Shown: positions 38,323-48,373 of the stretch, in pieces
Position numbering within the stretch: position 1 is the first letter of the stretch
Layout of the letters: each line of letters begins with the position of its first letter
Source: Ganoderma boninense
Taxonomy: Eukaryota > Basidiomycota > Agaricomycetes > Polyporales > Polyporaceae
NCBI GenBank assembly: GCA_002900995.3
Contig: CM035305.1
Span: 1,612,001 to 1,676,000, forward strand
Direction: 5' to 3'
DNA length: 64,000 nucleotides
Translations under genes and position numbers: made by a program
Notes under the pieces: generated by a model
What the model was told of the DNA's origin: nothing
The model's input: the letters and a program-made list of their open reading frames with translations, nothing else
Databases searched by the model: none

Positions 38323-38958
38323 GGTAGGCTGGGTGCGTGCCTATCAGAGTAGCAGACGTGGTGTGAGGGCGGGCTGTAGAATCGCTGCGCGACGCGGCTG
38401 GTGACGGAGGGAACGCACAGTGCACAGTGCACGGTGGCAGCGAGAGCCCAGGCACGACACGGGCGCTACATCTCGGACGCTGCAAGACGGACACGCCGAC
38501 ATTCCTTGGGTCTTCGCACTTGCACACCTCCCGCACACCTGCGAATCGACTTTCCCAGATGCTAAGGAACGATGGCGCCATTAATGGGACGCATGGCAAG
38601 GCAAGACGGCATAGAAGGTGTATTGCCAGCTACGTGAACCAGATTGGGTGAAACGAACACGAAAAACGCAAAGCGGATAAAAAGCATCGGGAACAGGAAA
38701 CAGAAGCGGCACGGGGTGAAGTACTTAGGGGATATTGACAAGAGGTATGCCACCTGGGTCTGGCGTGGAACGAGTGTTCGAGAGGTAACGCGTAATGACA
38801 GACTAGGCTTGCGACCACGGCCGCTAGTAAGGTAGGAAAATACCATATGAGAAGACAGATATCGATATAGAGGTCGTAAGGAAACCCATTCCGAGATTAC
38901 ATTGAGACGACAGGCAGGGTATGCAACGAATCCGCACTTCCTTTGGAAGGAACACTCT
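38323..38958. other. Intergenic region between coiled-coil and Gbeta genes
   Basis: About 640 bp between two minus-strand genes: promoter side of the coiled-coil gene and 3' side of the Gbeta gene. No motif is claimed. Confidence 0.45.
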
Positions 38959-40243
38959 TCAGGCCCAGACCTGAAAATTTGACGAATTAGTTTCAAAACG
39001 AGTATGGAAAAATAAAAAGTCCGACACACCCTGAGCGTGCTGTCCCAACTACCCGTGCAAAGGGCCATGCCGTCGGAGCTGACACCAAGGCAGCTCACGC
39101 GGTTCTCGTGCCCTGTCAAGACGCCAACGCGCTCACCCTTAAGGGTGTCCCAAACATTGCACGTCCAGTCGTCATAACCCCCGAAAAGGATACGACCAGA
39201 GATAGAGAACGCGACGGAAGTGATACCGCAGAGAATGTTGTCGTGTGTGAACGCGTTGAGCTCACGGTCGGCACGGATATCGAACAGACGGCATGAGGCG
39301 TCATCCGAACCCGTAGCAAAGGCGTCTCCATTAGGGAAGAAGCTATTGTTCGGTCAGTACCGGATGCCTCAGTTACAATAGGTCGCTGCTAACCTGACTG
39401 CGTTGATATCGGATTCGTGCCCGGTGAACGTTTGCGTAGCCTTGCCGCTGCGGATATCCCAGAGCTTCGCAGTGGCGTCGCAGGCACCAGACACGAAAAC
39501 GTTTTGGCTGGGCCCGAGAGACAAGCTGGCGTGAAAAGTGCCTTAGCCCAGGCTAGACATGACCAGACCGCCGAGTCGGGGCTTACCTCATCACATCACC
39601 AGTGTGGTCACTGAACTCAACGACACGGACACCCGCCTCAATATCCCACAGCATACAGGTCATGTCACCTGAAGACGTTACGATCTGGCGGTCGTTGAGG
39701 AAGCGGCAGCAGCTGAGATAACCAGAGTGGGCGCTGAGCTCGCGGGCGCCCTTCACGTTGTTGCCCTCCTTGGAGTGGAGATTGTAGATCGAGCAAATGT
39801 TGTCGAGGCCACCACAAGCCACGTAGCTGCCGGAGGGAGAGTATGCGCAGGTCATGACCCAGCTGGAACGAAGGGGGATGGCATGGACCTTGTTGGTGGT
39901 GTAGGCATCCCAAACGATAAGCTTTCCGTCTTGCGACGCCGACACAAGGTGCCGCCTATCGGTAGCCCAGTGCATGGCGTAGATCTTGGCGAGGTGGCCG
40001 CGGAGAGCCCGACGGGGACGCATGACCACACGAGGCAACTGGTCAACCTCGTTAGCGGCCATTGCCTTCACTGCATGAAGGGTCGTCTATGTTAGAGCCA
40101 GTAAATCGATGCTCATGGTGGCACTCACAGGAGGTGTCTGCAGAAGACTCCCTCTTGGCCCTGATTTTCTCCTTCAGACTCTCTGCCTCGCGCCGCGCAG
40201 CGGCGATGCGCTCCTGGATATCTCCTTGAGGTGACTGGGACAT
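38959..40243 (-). CDS. GPB1: Heterotrimeric G protein beta subunit
   Basis: Five exons (40243-40129, 40070-39587, 39525-39394, 39342-39030, 38970-38959) give 351 aa, the usual Gbeta length. An N-terminal helix ([20 protein letters not shown]) pairs with Ggamma in this family. It is followed by seven WD40 blades beginning [13 protein letters not shown] and continuing [60 protein letters not shown], with a final [11 protein letters not shown]. Gbeta-gamma works at the plasma membrane downstream of pheromone and nutrient receptors; in basidiomycetes it controls mating and filament growth. The stop lies in a last exon of 12 nt encoding only Val-Trp-Ala, which completes the conserved C-terminus. 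It is divergent from the uncertain gene at 40633, with about 390 bp between. Confidence 0.93.
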
Positions 40244-40632
40244 GCTTTTGGGGCTTCAACGGGGACCGAGAGACTTGGACGATACAGAGCACGAGGGTTC
40301 TGGAGGATGGTGGTCGGAAGTCAGCCAACGTTGGGTAGCGTGTACGATGCAGACGGACCGTGCGAGTGGAGAAGCTTGGCAGTTAGGGGGGCGTCAGGAG
40401 ATGGAGGAAAGTTTCGTGGGAAGCGGGAGCTGGTGACGCGGGCTAGGACGGAGTCGCAAAGGACGACGCACGGCTCTGTGGGCACCGACGAGAGCACGGC
40501 GGCGAGGGGGTGGGCAGAGAGAGAGATGGTTGGGCAGAGAGCGAGGGAGAGGGCGATGGCGACTGTCAACCGGAGTGGTCTCTGATGGCCCTCGCCCCCA
40601 CCGTCTCCCTCCGCCGGACTTGCCCTTTTCCG
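40244..40632. promoter_or_regulatory. Upstream region of the Gbeta gene
   Basis: About 390 bp, shared with any plus-strand transcript starting at 40633. No TATA box or defined motif was seen. Confidence 0.35.
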
Positions 40633-41216
40633 TCTATGGCGTCCTCCGCCATCACCGAGCGCCGGAGCCGACAGCCGTCCCGGGAGCGGGCGCCCGAACT
40701 GTCGCCGGCCCAGTCCGATTCAGAGTGGCAGGTGCTGCATTCCGCTACTCAACGCCGCCGGTCACAATGCCCGCCCCGCCTCTCTCGCCGCCAAACTCCC
40801 TGCCTGGACCTCTCCTGGTGCTTTCTGACTCCCTTGGCCCAAGTACAGTCGGCCCAGCCATGTCCGTGCTCCTCGGCACAACCCCACGAACACCCCAAGA
40901 GCCCGGCCGAATCAGAACATCCTCTCCCTTGCTCCCAAGAGCCTTTTCTCCGCCGACCCTGCGCTGCTGGGCTAATGCGCAGCGTGTATCGGTGAGCATA
41001 GATCCGCCTCCAGGTACCTCTATGACTCACAGCCCGTTCTTCACGTCCATAGCCTACAATCGGACCCAAGGACTCTGGCGCGATGAGCCTTTGGAGTCGG
41101 TTCGGTACGCCGGTGACTCCTCGTCTCTATTACGCCGAATGCGTGCTGTTCAGTGTACAGTTCCCCCTGTGCACTGTCTTCGGTGGGCCAAGATCCCTCT
41201 GATTTCCAAGGATTGA
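40633..41216 (+). pseudogene. Possible broken or mis-framed gene
   Basis: An ATG in a C/T-rich context opens RQPSRERAPELSPAQSDSEW. Within about 30 bp the better coding composition moves to another frame, which reads TMPAPPLSPPNSLPGPLLVL and continues to a stop at 41214-41216. I found no GT-AG intron that joins the two frames. It may be a frameshifted pseudogene, a sequencing indel near 40735-40770, or two unrelated frames. Pro/Ser-rich composition gives little evolutionary signal and I recognise no family. Confidence 0.3.
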
Positions 41217-42917
41217 AGCGGTCGATGGCACCGATCTCTGAAACTCCCGGCTCTCAGCCATGGCGTTCGAACGCGCACCAATGCCGGTCGCATTGTATCT
41301 GGATGAGGGCATTGTTGCGCGTCCTCGAACCCAACACACAACCACGCCAAAGAGCAGCGATGCCAGGTGTTTAGTCGCCTCAACGGCTCGCAGTGCTGTT
41401 TGGAATACTGTTCGGTTGTCTCGGGTAACATGCAAGTTCAGAGACCTGTTTAATATCCGTCGATCGGAGCGCGGACTGCGCAGGTGGTCGCTTATATCAC
41501 TGGGATTTAGTCGCAAGCATGTTTCTTGTACATTTGTAGGAGATTCTTCGCCCAATGCAGGAGCAGTCGTCCTCTCCAAGATCCACCCGATGATATCCTA
41601 CCGCCGTGATATAGATATTCAGCCGTGCCTAGATTGTGGGGAGGCTGTTTCCGACGATGTCCTTGGAAACCTAATATGCCTAGAAAAATTATCCATGATA
41701 AAACAGATTTCTGGGAGCGTGGTGTACCCCATAGGGTCCATATCTTGTTCTCGTCCTGTGTTGCGGCGGTATCGGAGGTCAGCTCCTGTGGCCTGATATG
41801 TGGCACAAGGCGTTGCAGGAATCCGCTAGCACGTTGGTCTGAGCTCCGCCGGTCCTCGCCAGTGACCTGCTCCTCGACGAACACGAGAGATTCGGTGCGG
41901 TCAGTTACGGCAGCCCATACAGATGCCGGCAGTGTTTGCCCGAGCCCGGGCCGTTGATGTATACGATGTTGCTCAGCCCTCGTGTGCTCGGAGGGGATAA
42001 TTGATCGATCCACCTAACTCTGACATACCTTCACGGTACAGACTCAACAGCCACTGCCAGCAAAGTCGCGCTGGTTTCCTCAGTCTCCGCATCCGATGAG
42101 CGACTTCATGACCACACAATGTTTTGGGATATTGTGGTTCCTCGCCCATGCGAGCTAACCGGTCGTTGTTGCCCCGGGGCGATCGGGGAAAAGTTGAGTA
42201 CAGATATATTGTTGTGCGGACTGATGTATCCAGATACCTCAGCAATTAGCATTGGGCGGTCCGATGTTGCCAGTGGGTGCTACGTGGTTGGATGAACACT
42301 CCGAGAACAGTGCCAGTTCCCCTTCCGCTCCCATAATCTCATGAATTGCTGTGAGTTTTTGGCATATTCGTTCGCTATACGCCTAATATATTCGCGAACA
42401 TGTAAGGTTGCAATATATTGGTGTCTACGGATGCCGTTCCGGTATAGCAAATTGAGAAGCGCATGTCATGGACAGCTTGATCAAAGGTACGGGAGCAACA
42501 ATTTACACGTGTAAATCCTAGGACCTCGACGGGTGGACAACAGATGTGCGTTCAACAGCTTCGCGGCGACGTCGACGTCGAAGAATCAACTATGCTACCA
42601 CATCGACCGGCGAGCGACGCGCCTTCCTGACTCATGTGCTATCGACGATGCTTTTTCGCCGCCTCCGAGTCCGTTTGACTCTTGTCTTGCCTTCCTCTCG
42701 AGCGCAGCAACCACATCCTCGCATTCCAATCAGGGTCCCGCATACTGTCTCCATTTTCCGGATAGGCGGTTTGGGCACTGGTTACTCAGTCAAACCGTCT
42801 CCCGTTTTGTCCGTCCACTGACATCATGACGTTCCAGGCATCTCGTCAGCGCATAGCTCTCCAAATACCACAAATGTTGTGTTTTTACGATTGTTCCGTG
42901 CACTGAAAGATGCCCAG
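41217..42917. other. 1.7 kb region without a supported gene
   Basis: Short frames only, lower GC than neighbours (41500-42530), with several stops in all frames. It separates the housekeeping block on the left from the dsRNA-binding array. Confidence 0.5.
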
Positions 42918-42923
42918 TATATA
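42918..42923 (+). promoter_or_regulatory. TATA box of the first dsRBD gene
   Basis: TATATA within AGTATATAGCCCC, 107 bp upstream of the ATG at 43030. The second copy has the same TATATAGC core. Confidence 0.45.
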
Positions 42924-43029
42924 GCCCCTGGAACCTGGAGGTACAATCTCCATCTGCCATCCTCCCCTCCTCTCCAAGACCTCACAAAAAGCATCTTTTC
43001 CCGTTTTCCCTACCACTGACACAACTAGG

Positions 43030-43381
43030 ATGTCTGGCGACCGTATGTACCATTCATTAATTCCCGCGATGCGCCAACTTAACGTATTGTCCAGATTGGC
43101 GCATGCAGTTTAACAACTACATCCAGCGCAACGGCCTGCAGAATCTCGTCCACTGGGGTCAACCTCAACAAACGGGACCAGGCGGCGCACCGACATGGAC
43201 AATATCTGTTTCCTGTAAGTCCGTAAGCTCATGGCACCTGTGCATCGCGATAACTCTGCCCCCACCCGATGAAGTCAACGGAATTGAATATGGCCGCGGC
43301 TCTGCTACGCGGGTGGATATGGCAAAAGAAATCGCTGCAGAACAGGCTCTGCGTATCCTTTGGTCGCAGAGGGGCGTCTAG
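43030..43381 (+). CDS. Stand-alone dsRNA-binding domain protein, copy 1
   Basis: Three exons (43030-43042, 43095-43214, 43275-43381) encode 79 aa, almost entirely one dsRBD of alpha-beta-beta-beta-alpha form. Helix 1 reads MQFNNYIQRNGLQNLVHW, loop 2 has GPGG, the strands are TWTISVSFNGIEYGRG, and helix 2 is ATRVDMAKEIAAEQALRIL. The family binds dsRNA through helix 1, the GP loop and the KKxAK motif that opens helix 2. Here that motif is VDMAK, lacking the two leading lysines, so minor-groove and phosphate contacts may be weakened or changed. Introns lie after codon position 1 in the fourth-to-fifth codon region and just before the Asn of FNG, both phase 1. Copies 2 and 3 have a further intron after NNY; here those sequences are fused (NNYIQ). 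Small size and lack of any partner domain suggest an adaptor or competitor role; that is inference. Confidence 0.85.
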
Positions 43382-44562
43382 ACCTTTGATTCGGTGAGAT
43401 ATCGGTATTTACCTTAAAGGCATGTAAACTCCGTAAACTAAGTCCTTGTCCTCAGCTGTTTTTCGCCACCTATCCTACCTTGCTAATCATAATGCCTCCC
43501 TACTCGTCATGTATCCATAGGGCCGTCGGAGACTGTCTGGGTCAGACTAGATGCAACTTCTTCTCTGCCACCTGGTCTCGTCTGCGTCGTCCTTCACTTG
43601 TGTAGTCTGCAATGCTTCCGTGCTTTCTAATGTGCTTTCTAATGGAATACTGGAGCCCTCCCTTGTGAAACTTGCCGCGTCCACTGAACCTTGGCGTCCT
43701 GATTTGGTCTTGGATGTGCTTTGGCTAGCGAGAAGCTCTGCACGGAGGCTTTAGAAAGATGGCTATGACATAGTGTTCTCCGCGCGTTACCCAGGAAGGG
43801 AGCGCTAATCTCCGAAGCGCGGTGCAATTTCCCGTGGATGGACGATTGCACGTAGCCCATACACCCCCGGGGGCACTCCGCTGGTATCCTTCTTTGCACA
43901 TATACGGACCATCCCACCCTCTCCATACGCACGCATAGAGCTGGCCGGACCTCTCCACTTCGTACATGCGACCACATCGAGGACGGACGGCTCGGTGGGA
44001 CGGGGATTCTTGTTATGGTCGGAATGGTGCCTTGCATGTATCCTTCTGGTCTGGATCTCCCTCACGCCACGACGAAACTAAGCGACAAGCCGCAAGATCG
44101 AAGCAGGCTATTTGCCAGAGGGCACCATCCCGCGAAAGCTCGGCCGGCCACCCCGTATGTCCGCCATATATCAGCATGCACACGAAACACAAACAGGTAT
44201 GCCGTCACCGTGTCGCTCCCCACTTCGGACGAAGAAGCATACATCATCGGCTGCGACTTCGAACCTTCCCGTCTGTCCCTGCCTGGCTCAGCGAGGCCCT
44301 AAGGTTAACTCATCGTAGGCCGGGCGACTCGAGAATTCAGCTTCTCTCCCCTCAAGAATTCGAACATCGAGCCCTATCCCCCGTACGTGGTCCCCTTATT
44401 CCTTTTTTCGCGAGCTCATTGATCGAGGGGTCTGTGATGCGCAACGTCCATATGAATCGTAAGAACTTCCTCGCCCTTCTTTCTCCTGGTAGCTGCAATG
44501 CAGACCGCCGAGGTCGTGGGCAGCGGGGGCAGCGGAGGGCCCGAAGGCAGCAAGGCATGGCG
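43382..44562. other. Spacer between dsRBD copies 1 and 2
   Basis: About 1.2 kb without a supported gene. I looked for a decayed fourth copy (NNY exon, Trp-strand exon, helix-2 exon) and found none. Confidence 0.45.
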
Positions 44563-44568
44563 TATATA
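44563..44568 (+). promoter_or_regulatory. TATA box of the second dsRBD gene
   Basis: TATATA within CGTATATAGCACC, 54 bp before the ATG at 44622. It shares TATATAGC with the first copy. Confidence 0.45.
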
Positions 44569-44621
44569 GCACCTATGGCCGAGTCCAAGAGAACCCACCA
44601 ACAGCGAGAGCGTAGAGTAGC

Positions 44622-45052
44622 ATGGCTACAAACGGTACGTCCTCAGCGACCTACTCCCACCCTTGACATTGTTGACGTCTTCGACTCAGACAACAACGTT
44701 GCTTTGAACAACTGTGCCCACCGTCCCTGCCGTATACCCCGTTCCTTGACCTAACCATACCCTTAGATCTTCAGAACACGGGCCGATTGACCTCCCAGAG
44801 CTGGGAGGACAAGTCTGACGGTCCTCGCCACGGCCCCGTGTGGACGTCGTACTGCAAGAGTACGTATGCATTCGGGATGCCCTCCGCCATCACCGCTAAC
44901 ATGCTTTTGCATTCGCAGTCAACGACGTGGTAATGGGTACCGGGACCGGTTCCCAGAAGAACGCCGCCAGGGAGGAGGCTGCCGGGCAGGCCCTGCTCGC
45001 TCTGAAGGCGCAGGATGCTGCCGAGGCCGAGGCGGAGACGGCGGCGGAGTAA
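44622..45052 (+). CDS. Stand-alone dsRNA-binding domain protein, copy 2
   Basis: Four exons (44622-44634, 44690-44713, 44767-44859, 44919-45052) encode 87 aa. Helix 1 is VALNNYLQNTGRLTSQSWED, loop 2 GPRHGP, the strands VWTSYCKINDVVMGTGTG, and helix 2 SQKNAAREEAAGQALLAL. A short Ala/Glu tail follows. Exon 1 has the same 13-nt length as in copy 1. Exons 2 and 3 have the same lengths (24 and 93 nt) as in copy 3, and all introns are phase 1. The helix-2 motif reads KNAAR, keeping the first lysine and a basic last residue, and the loop keeps the GPxH form that contacts the minor groove. Of the three it looks closest to a canonical RNA-binding domain. No catalytic or localisation sequence is present. 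Confidence 0.88.
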
Positions 45053-47030
45053 ATCCCAGGTATCTGAGTCAAACGGCTCTTACATCCTCGCACGCCGCCC
45101 ATGTCCGGTTCGTTTATCCCGCTGGCGGTCGCTGTCTGCCCATTGCCAGTCTCCCCTGCGTCCTTGTCAGAGTCCCTTCTGTAGCCCCGGTCTTGTGTAT
45201 CGCTAAACGTACTAAATCCATATCGTTCGTGCAGCGCCTGTGGCGCCGTTAGTTCCTAGATTTCGTGGGGTGAGCGATATCTGAGTTAGGGTCGGAATCT
45301 GGTGTATATGATTGTGGGTGTTGGCGAACAAGCGGTAGACGCCGACTCGGAAGTTGACCTGGGACGTACCTGACCGTCGCCATCCTCCGGCTGCTGCGAC
45401 AGCGGCCTCAGGCCTCCAGGGCCGCATTTCCAGCTGTCCATCGCCCAGGCATGACATCGGGGGTCAACACAGTTCGGTCTTCGTTGTGCTTTGAATAACA
45501 GGGACGGGTTGTGGCTGCCGCATGTCTTCAACGCGCAGACGGTCCACGTTCATTACTGACGCTCCGAGGCCCGACACGGCGCTACAATCAGATATCGCCC
45601 ATTACCGCACGACACGCTGACATTCATCTACGACCTCTTTCAACCAGTGCTAAAGTGAGTTCTCCGTCAAATATCCAAGCTTATGCGCGCTAAATGTCTT
45701 TCTTCCCAGTTCTGCGCTCAGCTGGCCAACAGGAGGGCGGTTTACTCACGCTGAGGCGTCTGTAGCACCTGCGTCAAAAATTCTCGCAAACACCAGCAAT
45801 GCAATGGATTGTCATTAAGTACTGGGGCGGGCTGCATCGCTACCATCAAGTCAAAGCTCCAACCGATGCAACTCACGCGGTCTCGAGGTGAGAGAACCGT
45901 CTTTTTGGACGTGAAGGCCATGGTCTACCGCGTGTCTATCATTCCCCAATTGACCGTAGCAATTTCTTTCAGAAGCAACCGTCCGCTCGGACGAAGAGAT
46001 GCACGGCATTCGCATGGCCTCGCGCCGTAAGCCGGGAGGTACAGCGTCTGCAGCCAGCACGTTGACTCAGAGCTCTGGGCTTCCATGCTGCGCCATGAAC
46101 CGCAAGTTAGCCTGTCTTTGTGGAGCCACCGGGAAGCTTGAGAAGCGGGCTGCTTGATTTTATGAGATGACATCTGGCTCCCGGCATCCTCCAATTAAGT
46201 CCGTCAGCATTGCTGCCTACACGCCCACTTGGTGCGGCCGTACCCAGCAGTCCGACGTTTCACCTCTTTTCGGCGCATCCACCCTTGCGGTGCAAGCGGC
46301 GTATGTGTCTGTTGACGCCTGACAAGACTATCCGATGTAGCCCGCCCCGCGTTATGCAGCAGAGGGCGGCCCATTGGGCGTCTCTTAGGGAGCAAACAGG
46401 TCGGTCTACGCCGCTCCAGCTCAGCAATTGTGTCGTCTGACTGACCATTTGTTACAGATCTGTTGGAGGACCATGTGCACCAGCTCAAACCGCGAGGTTT
46501 ACATACTTTTACCGAGGCTAAGCCGACCGTTGTGGGCGCAACCGCCGTTTCAGAAAGCCGACAATTATAGGCGCGATTCACGAGCTCAGCAACCGGCGTT
46601 GAGTCGTCATCCCTAATCCTGTCAGGACTCATCGCCCTCAACGAGACGAAGAACTCGTCGGAAACTGAGTGGAAAAGGGTCTAGTGGTCATAAGGTCTGG
46701 AATTTCTGTGTCCAGTCACACGGCATACTTACATTATTCGATGTTGTCAGGAAATGAATCTAGGGTATTATATCCTCAACGTCTTGAGTGCAAAATATGG
46801 CGCTGATGAACGAACGGAGCAAAGAGTCGACGAAACAGATCGGGAGGCCTTTCGGGACTCGGAGGGCCTGGTGTCTGGTGACGACATGGCCGGGCATGCT
46901 GGCCTCCAACGTCCCGCTGTTCCCTTGTGGGAGCGTGGGCAGAGCCCCTTACGACAAAACCATGTCGTACCTGCCTGAATGGCGTTTGTGTTTAGCAACG
47001 TCAGTTCGGACGAGCGCACGAAATGCGGTA
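45053..47030. other. Spacer between dsRBD copies 2 and 3
   Basis: About 2 kb, no supported gene and no recognisable relic of a further dsRBD copy. Composition is mixed, with AT-rich patches near 46690-46790. Confidence 0.45.
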
Positions 47031-47037
47031 TAAAACA
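47031..47037 (+). promoter_or_regulatory. TATA-like element of the third dsRBD gene
   Basis: TATAAAA in GCGGTATAAAACATCGG, 93 bp upstream of the ATG at 47130. It differs from the TATATAGC core of copies 1 and 2. Confidence 0.4.
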
Positions 47038-47129
47038 TCGGAAAGCAGACCTTCCAAGGTCAGAAACAGCTCAGTACTCTCCCCGCATATTTTCCACCGC
47101 TCTCCGATAATCACCACATCGTCATTTCA

Positions 47130-47540
47130 ATGACCCGTGAGCTCGTTGCGCTGTATGAATGCCCATCTCCTCATTAACATTCAAACCCCCCCCCCCCCAT
47201 GCATCAGGTTACATCGTCGAACTGAACAACTGTCGGTGTTTGTCTCCCAGGCTGCGACCAGTGAACTAACTGGCATTTAGATCTGCAGAAGCAGAACCAA
47301 ACCCACGCCCTCCATTGGGGCGAAGAGCATATCGGACCAGCAGGGAAGAAAGAATGGAAGATGATTTGCAACAGTGAGTTATTTCCCCTGGCCACCCGCC
47401 AATGCACGGGAGATGACTCATCGTCCGGCATTGTAGTCAACGGCGAAGCCAAAGGGGTTGGAATGTCCGCTCAGAAGAATGCGGCCAAAGAGCTTGCTGC
47501 GAAGGAGGCCTTGGCGAACCTGGGCCTCACCGTCGGGTAG
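47130..47540 (+). CDS. Stand-alone dsRNA-binding domain protein, copy 3
   Basis: Four exons (47130-47136, 47208-47231, 47281-47373, 47437-47540) encode 75 aa. Helix 1 is YIVELNNYLQKQNQTHALHW, the loop IGPAGKKEW, the strand KMICNINGEAKGVGMS, and helix 2 AQKNAAKELAAKEALANLGL. Exon 1 is 7 nt, six shorter than in copies 1 and 2, but the phase is kept. Helix 2 carries KNAAK, the most conservative of the three motifs. Intron 1 contains a run of 13 C (47186-47198), which may complicate sequencing and splicing. The protein stops a few residues after the domain, so it is essentially the domain alone. It lies 312 bp upstream of the Ecm19-like gene on the same strand. Confidence 0.88.
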
Positions 47541-47851
47541 CACGTCCACTGCGACGATCGTGATGAGGAACACGATGGCAATCATCGGCTTGCGAGCCGA
47601 AATCCGTCTGATTTCCACTGCACATAGATGTACCATCTTGCCAGACCAGTTCTGTAATGCCACACCTTTGTAGATACGCCCTTGGGAGAGACTCGGCAAG
47701 TCGACTGAATTAACCCAAGCGGCTGGCGTCTGGGTGAGTGGCTATTCAGCCCTGCTTACGTAATCCGCTCGCAGTATTAAAGCTGCCGGAAGTGGGGCCT
47801 CTGGAACGAGATAGACGAGTACTACCACCGCAACGTTCTCGGACCATAAAA
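47541..47851. other. Intergenic region before the Ecm19-like gene
   Basis: About 310 bp, holding the 3' end of dsRBD copy 3 and the promoter of the next gene. No motif is claimed. Confidence 0.4.
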
Positions 47852-48245
47852 ATGTCACGGAGGGCAGTGCCTTTCTTAGTCGCAGGCGTCACAGGTAGAA
47901 TGATATCAATCGCTCTGTCTGCCCTCTCCCGAGCTCATTTATAATCCCCTCCACAGGCGTCCTCTCCGGCATTTACATATTTAAACCCTTGTTCGATCAG
48001 AGCGACCAAAGGCACGTATCCTTCGCTCTCTCCTTTCGCCGGACCACTCCATGACATGTGCGATGCGTTTTTACGACGCCAGGGCACAGGATGCTGTTCG
48101 CGGCGTGCCAGCTGGCGGAGCACCAGCCTCGGACACGGGGCGCTCCGCAGCAGCTACCTCAGCCCAAGTCGACACAAACTCCGGGGCGTCCAAGTTGCGT
48201 GGTGGAGATAGTGAGAAAGCAGCCACCGAAGATTCTCAGAAATAG
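47852..48245 (+). CDS. Ecm19-like small mitochondrial membrane protein
   Basis: The ATG follows an A-run (CATAAAAATG). Exon 1 encodes MSRRAVPFLVAGVTG and exon 2, from about 47957, continues VLSGIYIFKPLFDQSD. Together they give one short membrane segment ending in F-K-P, the layout of fungal Ecm19-type proteins, which are small single-span mitochondrial proteins of unknown role. A third exon, starting near 48100 after a CCAG, gives a disordered Ala/Ser/Gly tail (AQDAVRGVPAGGAPASDTGR) ending EDSQK. Joining exons 2 and 3 in that frame needs a GC donor (AAAG|GCACGT). With the adjacent GT donor the tail would be Arg/Ser-rich and end earlier. Total is about 85-90 aa. The family call rests on a short motif and the C-terminus is uncertain. 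Confidence 0.6.
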
Positions 48246-48373
48246 CACTGTCGTACATGGGGACGTTGGGCTAGCCGTAGGTACCACATGAAATGACCGC
48301 GTATAATTATGTGCTCAAGCGACGATAGTTGCCACCACGCCAACCCCTGACCTCAGTACGACCCCACACACCG

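Noticed and set aside
41260..41796. 178-codon plus-strand frame as a gene
   Set aside because: No family resemblance, no splice pattern, and competing frames on the other strand.
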